22,961 nt of DNA from CAZFQG01 sp964520785 (GCA_964520785.1 CAZFQG010000098.1:1-22961); one strand, 5' to 3'; shown: positions 15,413 through 22,862, counted from the first letter of the stretch. The notes: generated from the sequence alone by a model not told the origin. Program-made: numbers and translations.

Positions 15413-16276
15413 CTACCGCCGCACGTCGTTGCCGAGTTCCTTCGCTTTCTTTCGGAAAAACTCCCCGCAGGCGCGGATTTCCGGGACGGAATTCTCCCAG
15501 TTGTATTCGTATTCGATTCCGAAGAGAATCGGCTCCAGGCCGAGACGATCGACCTCGGCGAGAATGCCGGCGACGTTCCCCTTGCCGGTGCCCCACGGCA
15601 GGTCGTGGGCCTTTGGATCACCGAACGCGTTTAAGTCCTTTACGTGCATGGTCAGGAGCCGCTTGCCCAGCATCCGGACGCACTCGACCGGATCGAGCCC
15701 GGAACGGGTCCAGTGTCCCGAGTCACCGCATGCGCCGACCCACTCCGACCGCCCCTCGCACGCCTTCAAGACGTCCTCGGGATGCCAATACCGCGACGTC
15801 CCCTTCGGATGGTTGTGCAGGGCAAGGGCGATCCGGTGCTTCTTGCAATGCTCCTCGATCACGTCGATTGCCTTGGGATTCGGTTCCGACACGATGGCCT
15901 TCACTCCCAGTTTCTTCGCGAACGCGAACACGGCCTCGCACGCTTTCGGGTCGCCCGGAATGTCGTGAATGTAGATACTCGTCAGCGTCACGCCCGCGTC
16001 GTCGAGCTTTTCTCTGATCTTCTCGATGACGTCGTCCGGTAATTCACGATTGAGCGGTCGGTCGATCTGGGGGCTTACTTTCTGCCCCTCGAAGGCCTCG
16101 ATATGGGCCATTCCGGCCTCTTTCGTCTTGTCGACGGCTTCGAAGAAGGTAAAGAGGCGAAAACTGTAGGCGCAGGGCCCGACGGTCCAAGTGAGGCTCT
16201 CGGCCGCGGCGCGATTCGGAGGAAGGAGGACGATGCCGCAAAGTGCCGCGGCGATCAAAAGGGTGGAATACCGCAT
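15413..16276 (-). CDS. Secreted sugar phosphate isomerase/epimerase-like TIM-barrel protein
   Basis: A 287-residue protein of the xylose-isomerase-like TIM-barrel / AP endonuclease 2 superfamily. Unlike classical members it begins with a Sec signal peptide (MRYSTLLIAAALCGIVLLPPNRAAA, cleavage near 25), so it should act outside the cytoplasm. Metal ligands of the family are in place: Glu in 'AIVSEPN', His in 'ALHNHPKG', Asp/His in 'CGDSGHW', His in 'LLTMHVKDLNAFG' and Glu in 'FGIEYEYNW'. A GGAG lies eight bases before the ATG. It lies 25 bases downstream of the anti-sigma kinase gene, an unusual neighbour. Exported isomerase-fold proteins of this kind are common in Planctomycetes; the substrate, probably a sugar or inositol derivative, is unknown. 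Confidence 0.88.
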   Translation of the reverse strand: MRYSTLLIAAALCGIVLLPPNRAAAESLTWTVGPCAYSFRLFTFFEAVDKTKEAGMAHIEAFEGQKVSPQIDRPLNRELPDDVIEKIREKLDDAGVTLTSIYIHDIPGDPKACEAVFAFAKKLGVKAIVSEPNPKAIDVIEEHCKKHRIALALHNHPKGTSRYWHPEDVLKACEGRSEWVGACGDSGHWTRSGLDPVECVRMLGKRLLTMHVKDLNAFGDPKAHDLPWGTGKGNVAGILAEVDRLGLEPILFGIEYEYNWENSVPEIRACGEFFRKKAKELGNDVRR

Positions 16277-16301
16277 GGGATTTCTCCGAAAAAAAGGGGG
16301 G

Positions 16302-16718
16302 TTAGTCGGTTCGCCGTTTCACCAGGGTGACGCGGTTTCCCCGCTCGTTGAAGAAGACTTCGGTCATGAAGCTCCGCATCAGCATGACGCCCCGGCCGCC
16401 GGGGCATTCAAGATGATCGTGGTCGGTGGGGTCGGGAATGGCGCCGGGGTCGAAACCGGGGCCTTCATCCGTGATTTGGATGAACGCGGAATCGGCGGAA
16501 ATACGGCAGACGACGTGGACTCGCTTCAACGGGTCTAAGTCGTTTCCGTGTTCAATGGCGTTGACGACGGCTTCTTCCATGGCCAGGCGGATGCTGAAGA
16601 GATCGCGTTTGTTCCACTTCAGCGCCTCCAACCGGGCAAGAAAGAGGTCGATGACGGCTCGGCCGGCATTGCACTCGCTTGGAACGAAGCATTCGTGTTC
16701 CCATGTCCATCGTGCCAT
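16302..16718 (-). CDS. RsbW-like anti-sigma factor serine kinase (HATPase_c)
   Basis: A 138-residue GHKL-fold protein of the anti-sigma regulatory kinase family. The N-box is E48-E-A-V-V-N53-A-I-E-H-G-N, G1 is D84-E-G-P-G-F, and G2 is G107-G-R-G110-V-M-L-M. The family phosphorylates a STAS antagonist and, when free, sequesters a sigma factor or another target. A STAS gene lies directly upstream, only 52 bases away, so the two form a partner-switch pair. The frame is open to 16814 but that would overlap the STAS gene, and ATG 16718 gives the normal family N-terminus. No clear Shine-Dalgarno is present. No sigma factor gene is in the window, so the target is unknown. Confidence 0.9.
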   Translation of the reverse strand: MARWTWEHECFVPSECNAGRAVIDLFLARLEALKWNKRDLFSIRLAMEEAVVNAIEHGNDLDPLKRVHVVCRISADSAFIQITDEGPGFDPGAIPDPTDHDHLECPGGRGVMLMRSFMTEVFFNERGNRVTLVKRRTD

Positions 16719-16770
16719 CTGCTTGATACCGGGGTGCGAAAAGAGCGTCGGATTCAAGAGGGCCCGGGCG

Positions 16771-17124
16771 CTAAAAGGCGGCCAACGCGTCCGCCTCGTC
16801 CTCGCGGATATCAAACAACCGGTCCAGCTTCGTGATTCTGAAGACTTCGAGTATCTCCTGTTGTATCGAAGATAGTTTCAGAACACCCTTGTGCTGTTTT
16901 ACCTTCTTGTCGAGCGTTATCAGCTTTCCAAGCGCAGCACTTCCCAGGAAGTCGACTGATTTGAAGTCGAGCAGAAGCTTCTTGCATCCCTCGGTTTCCA
17001 CCAATTGGAACAACTCCTGTCCCAGTTCCTGTATGTGCAAGTTGTCGATGATGCGGTTGCCCAGAAACCGGACCACCGTTACGTCGCCGACCTCTTCCAG
17101 CGTCAACCGTTTATACTCTGCCAT
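16771..17124 (-). CDS. STAS-domain anti-anti-sigma factor (RsbV/SpoIIAA-like)
   Basis: A 117-residue single STAS domain. The core motif LLLDFKSVDFLGSAALGKLI has the conserved Ser62 that the partner kinase phosphorylates in this family. The C-terminal half, 'LKLSSIQQEILEVFRITKLDRLFDI', is also typical. ATG 17124 was chosen over upstream in-frame starts because AAGGAG precedes it and because a promoter with start point near 17159 would exclude anything longer. It leads a minus-strand run with the HATPase kinase, the secreted isomerase-like protein and the membrane protein. In the dephosphorylated state it should release the kinase's target. Confidence 0.92.
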   Translation of the reverse strand: MAEYKRLTLEEVGDVTVVRFLGNRIIDNLHIQELGQELFQLVETEGCKKLLLDFKSVDFLGSAALGKLITLDKKVKQHKGVLKLSSIQQEILEVFRITKLDRLFDIREDEADALAAF

Positions 17125-17164
17125 GAATGCCGTGCTCCTTTTCCAGGAATTCTCACCAACCTTC

Positions 17165-17192
17165 ATACTAAAGACCGCTTCAATAATGTCAA
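17165..17192 (-). promoter_or_regulatory. Promoter of the STAS/HATPase operon
   Basis: Read on the minus strand, TTGACA (17192-17187) is a perfect -35 box. After a 16-base spacer comes TAGTAT (17170-17165), four of six for -10. The start near 17159 leaves about 35 bases to the STAS ATG with its AAGGAG. The remainder of the 301-base gap between the divergent genes (17125-17425) is AT-rich and shows no ORF. Confidence 0.5.
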
Positions 17193-17399
17193 TAGGCCCC
17201 CAGGCAAAACGCGGGCTTTGGAAAAACCAGAATCCGTTTCTTTGCAAAATACTAGAATTACCTAAACCTCCCAGATATCAAGGAGAGCGTGAGCCATACA
17301 ATTAGACTAAACCTCAAGACCCGAAAAAATCCTACCGATAAAGCACCTGAAGACGTGGTCTGCTTCACTAGAAATAACCCTTTTGGGGGAAGTGTCGGT

Positions 17400-17405
17400 T
17401 ATAAT
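17400..17405 (+). promoter_or_regulatory. Perfect TATAAT -10 box before the 17426 gene
   Basis: TATAAT at 17400-17405 matches the -10 consensus exactly, but no good -35 box is found 16-18 bases upstream (ACCCTT at best). The start would fall near 17412, giving a leader of about 14 bases that includes GAGGAAG (17416-17422). An activator-dependent promoter or chance AT-rich match are both possible. Confidence 0.3.
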
Positions 17406-17425
17406 CGACGCCAACGAGGAAGAAA

Positions 17426-18454
17426 ATGAATGGCGAACAGCAAAACGCGAAGTCCACGACGAATGGATCGAGGGGCGATTCGCAATCCCCCTCACCGGAG
17501 TCGCGATTCAACGCACTGGAGATTCTCGCCAGATTTCCCGACCTGGCCCATGACGAACCGGCTTTGTGTTCTAGATTTCCCGACCGACGCCTTGCTCATT
17601 CAAGGGATCGCTCGCTAAGAGTCCTAGGAGGCGCTTTGGTCGGGCTGTTCGTCTTGGCCGTCACCGCCTCATATTTCTGGGGGGGAAGCGAAGCTTCCCT
17701 GCCGCCGGACGCCGCCAGTTTCAATAAAGACCGTGGCGATAGGGCCGTCGATGTCGGGGAAGAGCTGGCCGAAGGACACGTCCAGCCGATCGCGGCGATC
17801 GACTCCGAAGACCTTGAGCCCCAGGGAGTCGAAGAACAACCGCTTGAGGTAAGTGAATTCGAGAAGGCCCTGGGAATCGTGAAAGCGCAACCGTCACGCG
17901 GTTCAACGGTGGACGACGGCCTCGCCGTCGCGCCATTCATCGTGGGGGAGCAGGAGCAAGATTCTACGGAGCCGGATGGAGGGAATCGACACTCAAATCG
18001 ACCGCTGGCACCCCGCTTCGATGAAGGGGGGACGCCGGAGATTGCGACACCCTGGCCGAGGAACGCTGCCGGCAACCGGGAGCCCGATCTTAGGACGGAC
18101 AGTGATCCCCTCTCCGCGGATTTCACCCCATGGCAACCGAACTTAGCTGCCGGGTCCGAGGCAACCACGCACGCTCCGATCAACTCCAGTGATCGCGACG
18201 GAGTACCTCCGGTCTATTCGTCCTGGCCGGGCTCGACCGGCGCCGGCCAGACTTCCTCCACTACTCCACCATCGCGGGACCCAACCTACACGGCATTCAA
18301 CCCGCGTGAAAACGCGAGCCGCGAAGTCGGCGGTCCCCCGCCCGGGTCATCCCACCAGAACCCTCCGGCGGTCTGGAGCCCGGGTAACCCCTACGCGGTG
18401 CCCAATTCGGTGCCGCGGGGTCACTCCCCGACTCCTAACTTCTACCAGTATTAG
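17426..18454 (+). CDS. Bitopic membrane protein with long low-complexity tail, unknown function
   Basis: I do not recognise a family. The 342-residue product has a polar N-terminus of about 65 residues (predicted cytoplasmic), one membrane helix (VLGGALVGLFVLAVTASYFW, about 67-86), and a roughly 255-residue tail rich in Pro, Ser, Gly, Asp and Glu with no globular pattern, ending in 'NSVPRGHSPTPNFYQY'. The start ATG has GAGGAAG four bases upstream. Only eight bases separate its stop from the CpsD-like gene, so they are surely one operon. The topology suggests a membrane partner or anchor for that P-loop protein, much as Wzz-like or YveK-like proteins serve BY-kinases, but it lacks a Wzz domain. 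That role is inference from position only. Confidence 0.8.
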   Translation: MNGEQQNAKSTTNGSRGDSQSPSPESRFNALEILARFPDLAHDEPALCSRFPDRRLAHSRDRSLRVLGGALVGLFVLAVTASYFWGGSEASLPPDAASFNKDRGDRAVDVGEELAEGHVQPIAAIDSEDLEPQGVEEQPLEVSEFEKALGIVKAQPSRGSTVDDGLAVAPFIVGEQEQDSTEPDGGNRHSNRPLAPRFDEGGTPEIATPWPRNAAGNREPDLRTDSDPLSADFTPWQPNLAAGSEATTHAPINSSDRDGVPPVYSSWPGSTGAGQTSSTTPPSRDPTYTAFNPRENASREVGGPPPGSSHQNPPAVWSPGNPYAVPNSVPRGHSPTPNFYQY

Positions 18455-18462
18455 GACGCAGA

Positions 18463-19803
18463 ATGACCATGCCGAACCAAGCCTTCATTGATGCATACGA
18501 AGCACCGAAGCCGGCCCCCTATGGGACGCGTCTTGATTTGCGTGAACCCGTTCGGATGGATGACGCCCTGCGCGAATTGCGAGTGGGTGCAAAAAAAACG
18601 AGCAACGCGGATGAACGCGCGGAGGTGCTGGTAGACCTGATCGAACATGCTTCACCGCGCATCTTGGTTCGTACGCCCCGACCGTCGGCCCCCCATCCGG
18701 AGGAATTCGAGGACGAACCGGCGAACGATGGACCGTCCGACCAGAAAACGGTCCGCGGCCAACGACGACCCGAGCTGGGCCCCGTTCCGGCGTTTTTGCG
18801 GATGCAGTGCAGTCCGAAAGTGGAGCCGGTTTCGACAATCCGCATCGCGGAAATCGACGATTGTGGGGAGCTGGATGATTTGCCCTTGGACCCTACGGCC
18901 GAAACGGCCCCGGCAATCGCCGCGGCGATTGCCGCCAAGGGTCCCGAGAAGCCGAGTCGGGCCGACCGGGGGGCAGACCAGGCGGACCGAGAACTGAACG
19001 AAGATGATTCGTCGGAGCCTTTTATTCCGGAGTCGGTTGAGCCCGAGTCGGGTGAGCTCGATGCTTCCCGCGAATCGGAACCCGAGCCGATTGCTCCCGA
19101 ACAAAGCGACGATACCTCGGCGGCGAGCGAGCTGCTTCCGATGTACCAGGTCGACCATTTTGCCTGGCCCGAGACGTGCGATCTCTTCGAACGTCGAGCG
19201 GGCCGACAAATGGATGTTCTGAGCGAGGCCGTCGAAGCGTTGATCTTTTCCGGAACGCGGCATCTCGGGTTCGCGAGCTACCGCCGGGGAGAGGGATGTA
19301 CTACCCTCCTGGCCGGAGCAGCGCGCCGTTTGGCTGCTCATGGTCGGAAGGTTGCACTGGTCGACGGCGATCTGAGCAATCCGCGACTGGCGGACTGCTT
19401 GGGGTTAGCGGTCGAGGCCGGATGGGAAAAGGTCGTCGCACGAGAATGCCGGCTGGAGGAAGTCCTGATCGAGTCCGTGGAAGACGGGGGCTTGACGCTC
19501 CTCCCTTGGTGCGGAGCAGCCCTCGACACGGAGGGAACCCTCGTCGAAAACCCACTCGATTTCGGGGTATTCAAGACGCTGGAACAGGAATATGAACTAG
19601 TTCTGTTCGACTTGGGAGTGATATCGCCGGACACCGAGGCTCCCATTCGGTCCCCCTTGTTCCATTCCGCCTGCGTCGATTCGGTCGTGATCATTCAGGA
19701 CGTCCGCAATACGTCCCGCGAAGAGGTTGTGCGAATGAAAGAGACCATCGAGGCGGCCGGCATTCGACCGGCTGGACTGGCCGAAAACTTCGCTCTGGCG
19801 TGA
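18463..19803 (+). CDS. CpsD/CapB (BY-kinase)-like P-loop protein with acidic N-terminal region
   Basis: A 446-residue protein whose C-terminal 210 residues form a MinD/CpsD-type P-loop domain. Walker A is degenerate, Y273-R-R-G-E-G-C-T-T-L282, with Cys279 in place of the usual Lys. Walker A' VALVDGDLSNP has the DGD at 301-303 expected of BY-kinases, and Walker B is LVLFDLGV (D383). There is no tyrosine cluster at the C-terminus ('PAGLAENFALA'). Residues about 60-240 are disordered and acidic; 'FAWPETCDLFERRAGRQMDVLSEAVEAL' links to the ATPase. Family knowledge suggests regulation of polysaccharide polymerisation or export, but the altered motif makes kinase activity doubtful. AGGA overlaps the upstream stop, six bases before the ATG, giving coupled translation. 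Confidence 0.85.
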   Translation: MTMPNQAFIDAYEAPKPAPYGTRLDLREPVRMDDALRELRVGAKKTSNADERAEVLVDLIEHASPRILVRTPRPSAPHPEEFEDEPANDGPSDQKTVRGQRRPELGPVPAFLRMQCSPKVEPVSTIRIAEIDDCGELDDLPLDPTAETAPAIAAAIAAKGPEKPSRADRGADQADRELNEDDSSEPFIPESVEPESGELDASRESEPEPIAPEQSDDTSAASELLPMYQVDHFAWPETCDLFERRAGRQMDVLSEAVEALIFSGTRHLGFASYRRGEGCTTLLAGAARRLAAHGRKVALVDGDLSNPRLADCLGLAVEAGWEKVVARECRLEEVLIESVEDGGLTLLPWCGAALDTEGTLVENPLDFGVFKTLEQEYELVLFDLGVISPDTEAPIRSPLFHSACVDSVVIIQDVRNTSREEVVRMKETIEAAGIRPAGLAENFALA

Positions 19804-19942
19804 GACTCAGGCGGCGGCCGGAACCCGACTTCTTGGGTCTTCCGTGGGCGGGAGTGGACGTTCGTTTAGTTCTGGAATACGAGGGTAGTCTGACCGACGG
19901 GCTTTCCGGGGGGGAATCAGTTTTCCCCATAAACGGTATTTC

Positions 19943-20161
19943 TTGGCTCTTGTGTGGGCATACCGCTACACGTACAATTCAGGAAGAGCAACCGGCTCGG
20001 TTTTTTCATGGTTGAAAAGGGGTGACCCGACCGACTTCGACGGAGCCTACAAGCTGGTTTCCCGGCGCCCGGTCGTCGTGCGAGATACGCTCCATTCTCG
20101 GTTCAAGAGGGACCTGGCTTTGGAGGAGAATGTCTTCGATTTGCCGACGGCGAGGGAATAA
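19943..20161 (+). CDS. Possible small ORF upstream of mcsB
   Basis: The 380 bases between the CpsD-like gene and mcsB contain no clear gene. The best candidate is a 72-codon frame from TTG 19943 to TAA 20161, ending 22 bases before mcsB. Its second half has GC-rich third positions, as in the neighbouring genes, and reads 'GDPTDFDGAYKLVSRRPVVVRDTLHSRFKRDL'. The first part, 'ALVWAYRYTYNSGR', is weakly hydrophobic. It lacks a ribosome site, and it has no Cys pairs or UVR motif, so it is not an obvious McsA. A competing 71-codon frame starts at GTG 19800. This may be a decayed gene or leader. Low confidence. Confidence 0.25.
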   Translation: MALVWAYRYTYNSGRATGSVFSWLKRGDPTDFDGAYKLVSRRPVVVRDTLHSRFKRDLALEENVFDLPTARE

Positions 20162-20183
20162 TCGAAATGAAGGAAACATTTGC

Positions 20184-21260
20184 GTGAACCTGGACGATCT
20201 CATTCGACATTGTGGAGAGTGGCTTCGCGGCGTGGGACCGGAGGCCGATATCGTCATGAGCAGTCGCATCCGTCTGGCGCGGAACCTGGCGGAATACCCC
20301 TTTCTCAGCCGATCAACCGAGGCGGATCGTGTCGAAATCGAGAGATGTATTCAAGGGGTTCTGGGGGGAAATCAGTCCGAGGACGGGCTCCTCTATTGCG
20401 ACGTGGAGAGTCTCGACCCCTTGGATCGGCAGTTTCTGGTGGAGCGGCACCTGATCAGCCGCGAACATGCCGAGGCGGACGGGGCCCGTTCCGTGGCGAT
20501 ACATCCGGACGAATCTTTCAGCGTCATGGTCAACGAAGAAGACCATTTGAGAATGCAGGTCATGCAGAGCGGGCTGAACCTGGCGACCGCGTGGGAGAAG
20601 ATCGACTCGCTCGACGATCGGATCGAGAAACAGGTGGTTTACGCCTACCATGAGAAACTCGGCTACTTGACGGCTTGTCCCACCAACGTCGGCACCGGAA
20701 TGCGGGTCAGCGTCATGCTGCACCTGCCCGCGTTGGTGATCACCCGCCAGATCGACAAGGTTTTCCGCAGTCTTCAGAAGATCAGTCTGGCGGTCCGAGG
20801 GCTCTACGGAGAAGGCTCGCAGGCGCTGGGCGATTTCTATCAGATCAGCAACCAGATCACCCTTGGCCGGAGTGAACAGGATATCTTGAATCAGGTGGCC
20901 GATATCGTTCCCGCCATCATCAACTACGAACGGCGCGCGCGGGACTTCTTGCGGACCGAGAACGGTGAGAACCTGGGCGACAGGGTGAGCCGCGCGTACG
21001 GAATTCTCCAGTCGGCGAAGACCATCTCTTCGGAGGAGACGATGCACCTGCTTTCGAGCGTCCGCATGGGGGTGAGCCTCGGGTTGATCAAGGAGCTTGA
21101 GATTCCGGAGATCAACGACATGTTCATCCAGACCCAGCCGGCCCACCTGCAGAAGCGCAGCGGCGCGGCGCTGGCCAGCGCCGACCGGAACATCGAACGC
21201 GCGCGTTACTTGCGACGGCAACTAGAGCAACTCCGTGGCGAGCACTCGGACACCAACTAA
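20184..21260 (+). CDS. mcsB: Protein arginine kinase McsB
   Basis: A 358-residue phosphagen-kinase-fold enzyme, the length of Bacillus McsB, which phosphorylates arginines to tag proteins for ClpCP. Hallmarks are SSRIRLARN (26-34), the loop C165-PTNVGTGMRVSVMLHLPAL with the Cys that corresponds to the active-site Cys of the family, and 'GLYGEGSQALGDFYQISNQITLGRSEQDI'. The C-terminal phosphoarginine-sensing motif RDxxRA appears as RNIERA (335-340), with Asn for Asp. GTG 20184 has AAGGA nine bases upstream; the longer frame back to 20022 gives a non-family N-terminus and was rejected. McsA, the usual activator encoded next door in Firmicutes, is not visible here. queD follows after 27 bases. 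Confidence 0.94.
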   Translation: MNLDDLIRHCGEWLRGVGPEADIVMSSRIRLARNLAEYPFLSRSTEADRVEIERCIQGVLGGNQSEDGLLYCDVESLDPLDRQFLVERHLISREHAEADGARSVAIHPDESFSVMVNEEDHLRMQVMQSGLNLATAWEKIDSLDDRIEKQVVYAYHEKLGYLTACPTNVGTGMRVSVMLHLPALVITRQIDKVFRSLQKISLAVRGLYGEGSQALGDFYQISNQITLGRSEQDILNQVADIVPAIINYERRARDFLRTENGENLGDRVSRAYGILQSAKTISSEETMHLLSSVRMGVSLGLIKELEIPEINDMFIQTQPAHLQKRSGAALASADRNIERARYLRRQLEQLRGEHSDTN

Positions 21261-21287
21261 CGATTCTCAAGACGGGAGGATTTGAAT

Positions 21288-21746
21288 ATGTTCCGCGTAT
21301 CGCGAGAAATCGACTTCTGTTACGGACACCGTTTGCTCGGTTACCAGGGCAAATGCCGCTACCTGCATGGCCATAACGGCCTTGCCGTCGTTACTTTCGA
21401 GCAGGTTTCACTGGATGAACTGGGCATGGTGCTCGATTTTCACGAGATCAAGAACCGCGTCGAGAAGTGGATCGACCGCCACCTGGACCACCGGATGCTG
21501 TTGCGCAACGATGATCCCGCGGCGGAACCTCTGCTCGCGCAAGGGGAACCGCTGGTGCTCTTTGAAGTGAACCCCACGGCCGAGAACATCGCGAAGCTGA
21601 TCTTTGAGAAGGCGCGCGAAGAGGGGCTTCCCGTCGTTGAGGTGGAACTCTGGGAAACGCCCAAGTGCCGCGCGTCTTATTGCGGCAACGGCGCCTACCC
21701 GAGGCGTACCGCGGGGGACCGGGAGGCCGCGTGCTCGCATGGCTGA
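21288..21746 (+). CDS. queD: 6-carboxy/6-pyruvoyl-tetrahydropterin synthase family (QueD-like)
   Basis: A 152-residue T-fold enzyme of the PTPS/QueD family, which converts dihydroneopterin triphosphate in queuosine or pterin synthesis. Zinc ligands His14, His27 and His29 (CYGHRL, LHGHNG), the catalytic Cys23, 'GMVLDFHEIK', 'LDHRMLL', 'NPTAENIA' and 'ELWETP' are all present. ATG 21288 follows GGGAGGA by seven bases; a TTG two codons upstream is less likely. Its last codons overlap the probable start of the UDG gene (ATG 21739), so the two are coupled. QueD rather than eukaryote-type PTPS is inferred from bacterial context; no other queuosine genes are in the window. Confidence 0.88.
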   Translation: MFRVSREIDFCYGHRLLGYQGKCRYLHGHNGLAVVTFEQVSLDELGMVLDFHEIKNRVEKWIDRHLDHRMLLRNDDPAAEPLLAQGEPLVLFEVNPTAENIAKLIFEKAREEGLPVVEVELWETPKCRASYCGNGAYPRRTAGDREAACSHG

Positions 21747-22529
21747 GATTCCTCGCCCTCTTCTTCAGCGACTGGAGAGCCTTCGCCGCGCCGGTTTGCG
21801 GCATCTTCCGCGGACGCATGGCGTGTGCCGCGCGGCCATTCCAGTCGAACTTCCAGTGCCGGCCCGAATGCAAGAGGCGAATCCCGCCCCCGAAGCGATT
21901 TCCTCGGACCGTCCCCCTGAAAGTAAGGAACCGTTGATGACCGGTGGATCCGAACCGAGCATGCTTCTGGCCCAATTGGCGAAGGAGGTCGCCGCGTGTA
22001 CCGCCTGTGCGGAGCTTGCCTCGACTCGAACGCAAACCGTCTTCGGCGACGGCAATCCGAAAGCACGGCTCGTCTTCATGGGCGAAGCGCCCGGTGCCGA
22101 TGAAGACCGGCAGGGGGTCCCCTTCGTGGGCCGCGCGGGAAAGCTCCTGACGGATATCATCACCAAGGGAATGCGCGGTTGCGCCGCGAAGACGTGTACA
22201 TCCTCAATACGCTCAAGTGCCGCCCTCCGGGCAATCGGAACCCCCTGCCGCACGAGGCGGCCGCGTGCCGCCCTTTCCTCGACCGTCAGTTGGAATTGAT
22301 CCGGCCGGAGTTCATCTGCTGTCTCGGCGCAGTCGCTGCGCAGAGCTTGCTGAACACGTCCACTCCCATCGGACACCTTCGTGGAAAACTCCACGATTAC
22401 CATGGAATCCAGGTAGTCTGCACCTACCATCCGGCGTATCTCTTGCGGAACCCGGCCGCGAAGAAGCAGACCTGGGAAGATATTCAGTTTCTGATGCGTA
22501 AAATGGGAATGGACGTCGCGCAGGCCTGA
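21739..22529 (+). pseudogene. Type-4 uracil-DNA glycosylase, frameshifted
   Basis: Two frames join into one family-4 iron-sulfur UDG of about 263 residues, which would excise uracil from DNA. The first frame has a helical N-terminus (MAEIPRPLLQRLESLRRAGLRHLPR), a linker, Cys87/Cys90, and motif A GEAPGADEDRQGVPFVGRAGKLL (from residue 115). After 'ITKGM' (about 22173) the coding passes to another frame, 'LRREDVYILNTLKCRPPGNRNPLPHEAAAC' (cluster cysteines C-x15-C) and 'HPAYLLRNP' (motif B). One missing base near 22174-22180, in GCGCGGTTGCGCCGCG, explains it. ATG 21739 is preceded by GGGAGG and overlaps queD; ATG 21937 with AAGGA is an alternative start. It is either a real pseudogene or a sequencing slip in a GC-rich hairpin. 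Confidence 0.85.
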
Positions 22530-22608
22530 CGCGGTCTCTCGGAACGCATCCGGTACGGGGCAAGCCTCGCAATCGCCGCCGCGTTGCCTTCGCTGTGGAT
22601 CGGCAGCA

Positions 22609-22644
22609 GGGCCGGGCACGCTCCCGATATCGGCCCCCTCTTTT
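22609..22644 (+). terminator. Probable terminator after the mcsB-queD-UDG unit
   Basis: GGGCCG (22609-22614) pairs with CGGCCC (22631-22636) across a 16-base loop, followed by CCTCTTTT ending at 22644. It lies about 80 bases after the UDG stop. The stem is short and the loop large, so the strength is uncertain. Confidence 0.4.
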
Positions 22645-22665
22645 GCGAAATACTACTCGCAAGGG

Positions 22666-22708
22666 GGGAGTATCCGCACGGCTGGGAGTATTCCTCTACC
22701 TGGATACT
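22666..22708. repeat. GGGAGTAT direct repeats and AGTATCC/GGATACT inverted repeat
   Basis: GGGAGTAT occurs at 22666-22673 and 22684-22691, each followed by a TCC/CC step. AGTATCC (22669-22675) is the reverse complement of GGATACT (22702-22708). The group lies 26-70 bases upstream of a promoter-like element and could be a regulator binding cluster. Confidence 0.25.
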
Positions 22709-22733
22709 TGTCGAGAATGACGTAACATACCAC

Positions 22734-22762
22734 TTGATCATTTTTCGCCGATGCGGTATTCT
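22734..22762 (+). promoter_or_regulatory. Promoter-like element near the right edge
   Basis: TTGATC (22734-22739), a 17-base spacer and TATTCT (22757-22762) each match consensus at four of six positions. It would start transcription near 22769 toward a possible gene at 22863. Downstream, GTCCGGCG is repeated at 22776-22783 and 22791-22798 around a T7 run. Confidence 0.35.
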
Positions 22763-22862
22763 GGTGTTCGTTGGGGTCCGGCGTTTTTTTGTCCGGCGGC
22801 CGGCTCCCGTTGAATTCGTGCATTTGAATGGTGCTTGTCAGCCTTGGATGGGAGGGGGACTG

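Noticed and set aside
20022..20183. N-terminal extension of McsB by 54 codons
   Set aside because: The extra residues do not resemble McsB and overlap another frame with better codon use; GTG 20184 has a proper ribosome site and the normal family N-terminus.
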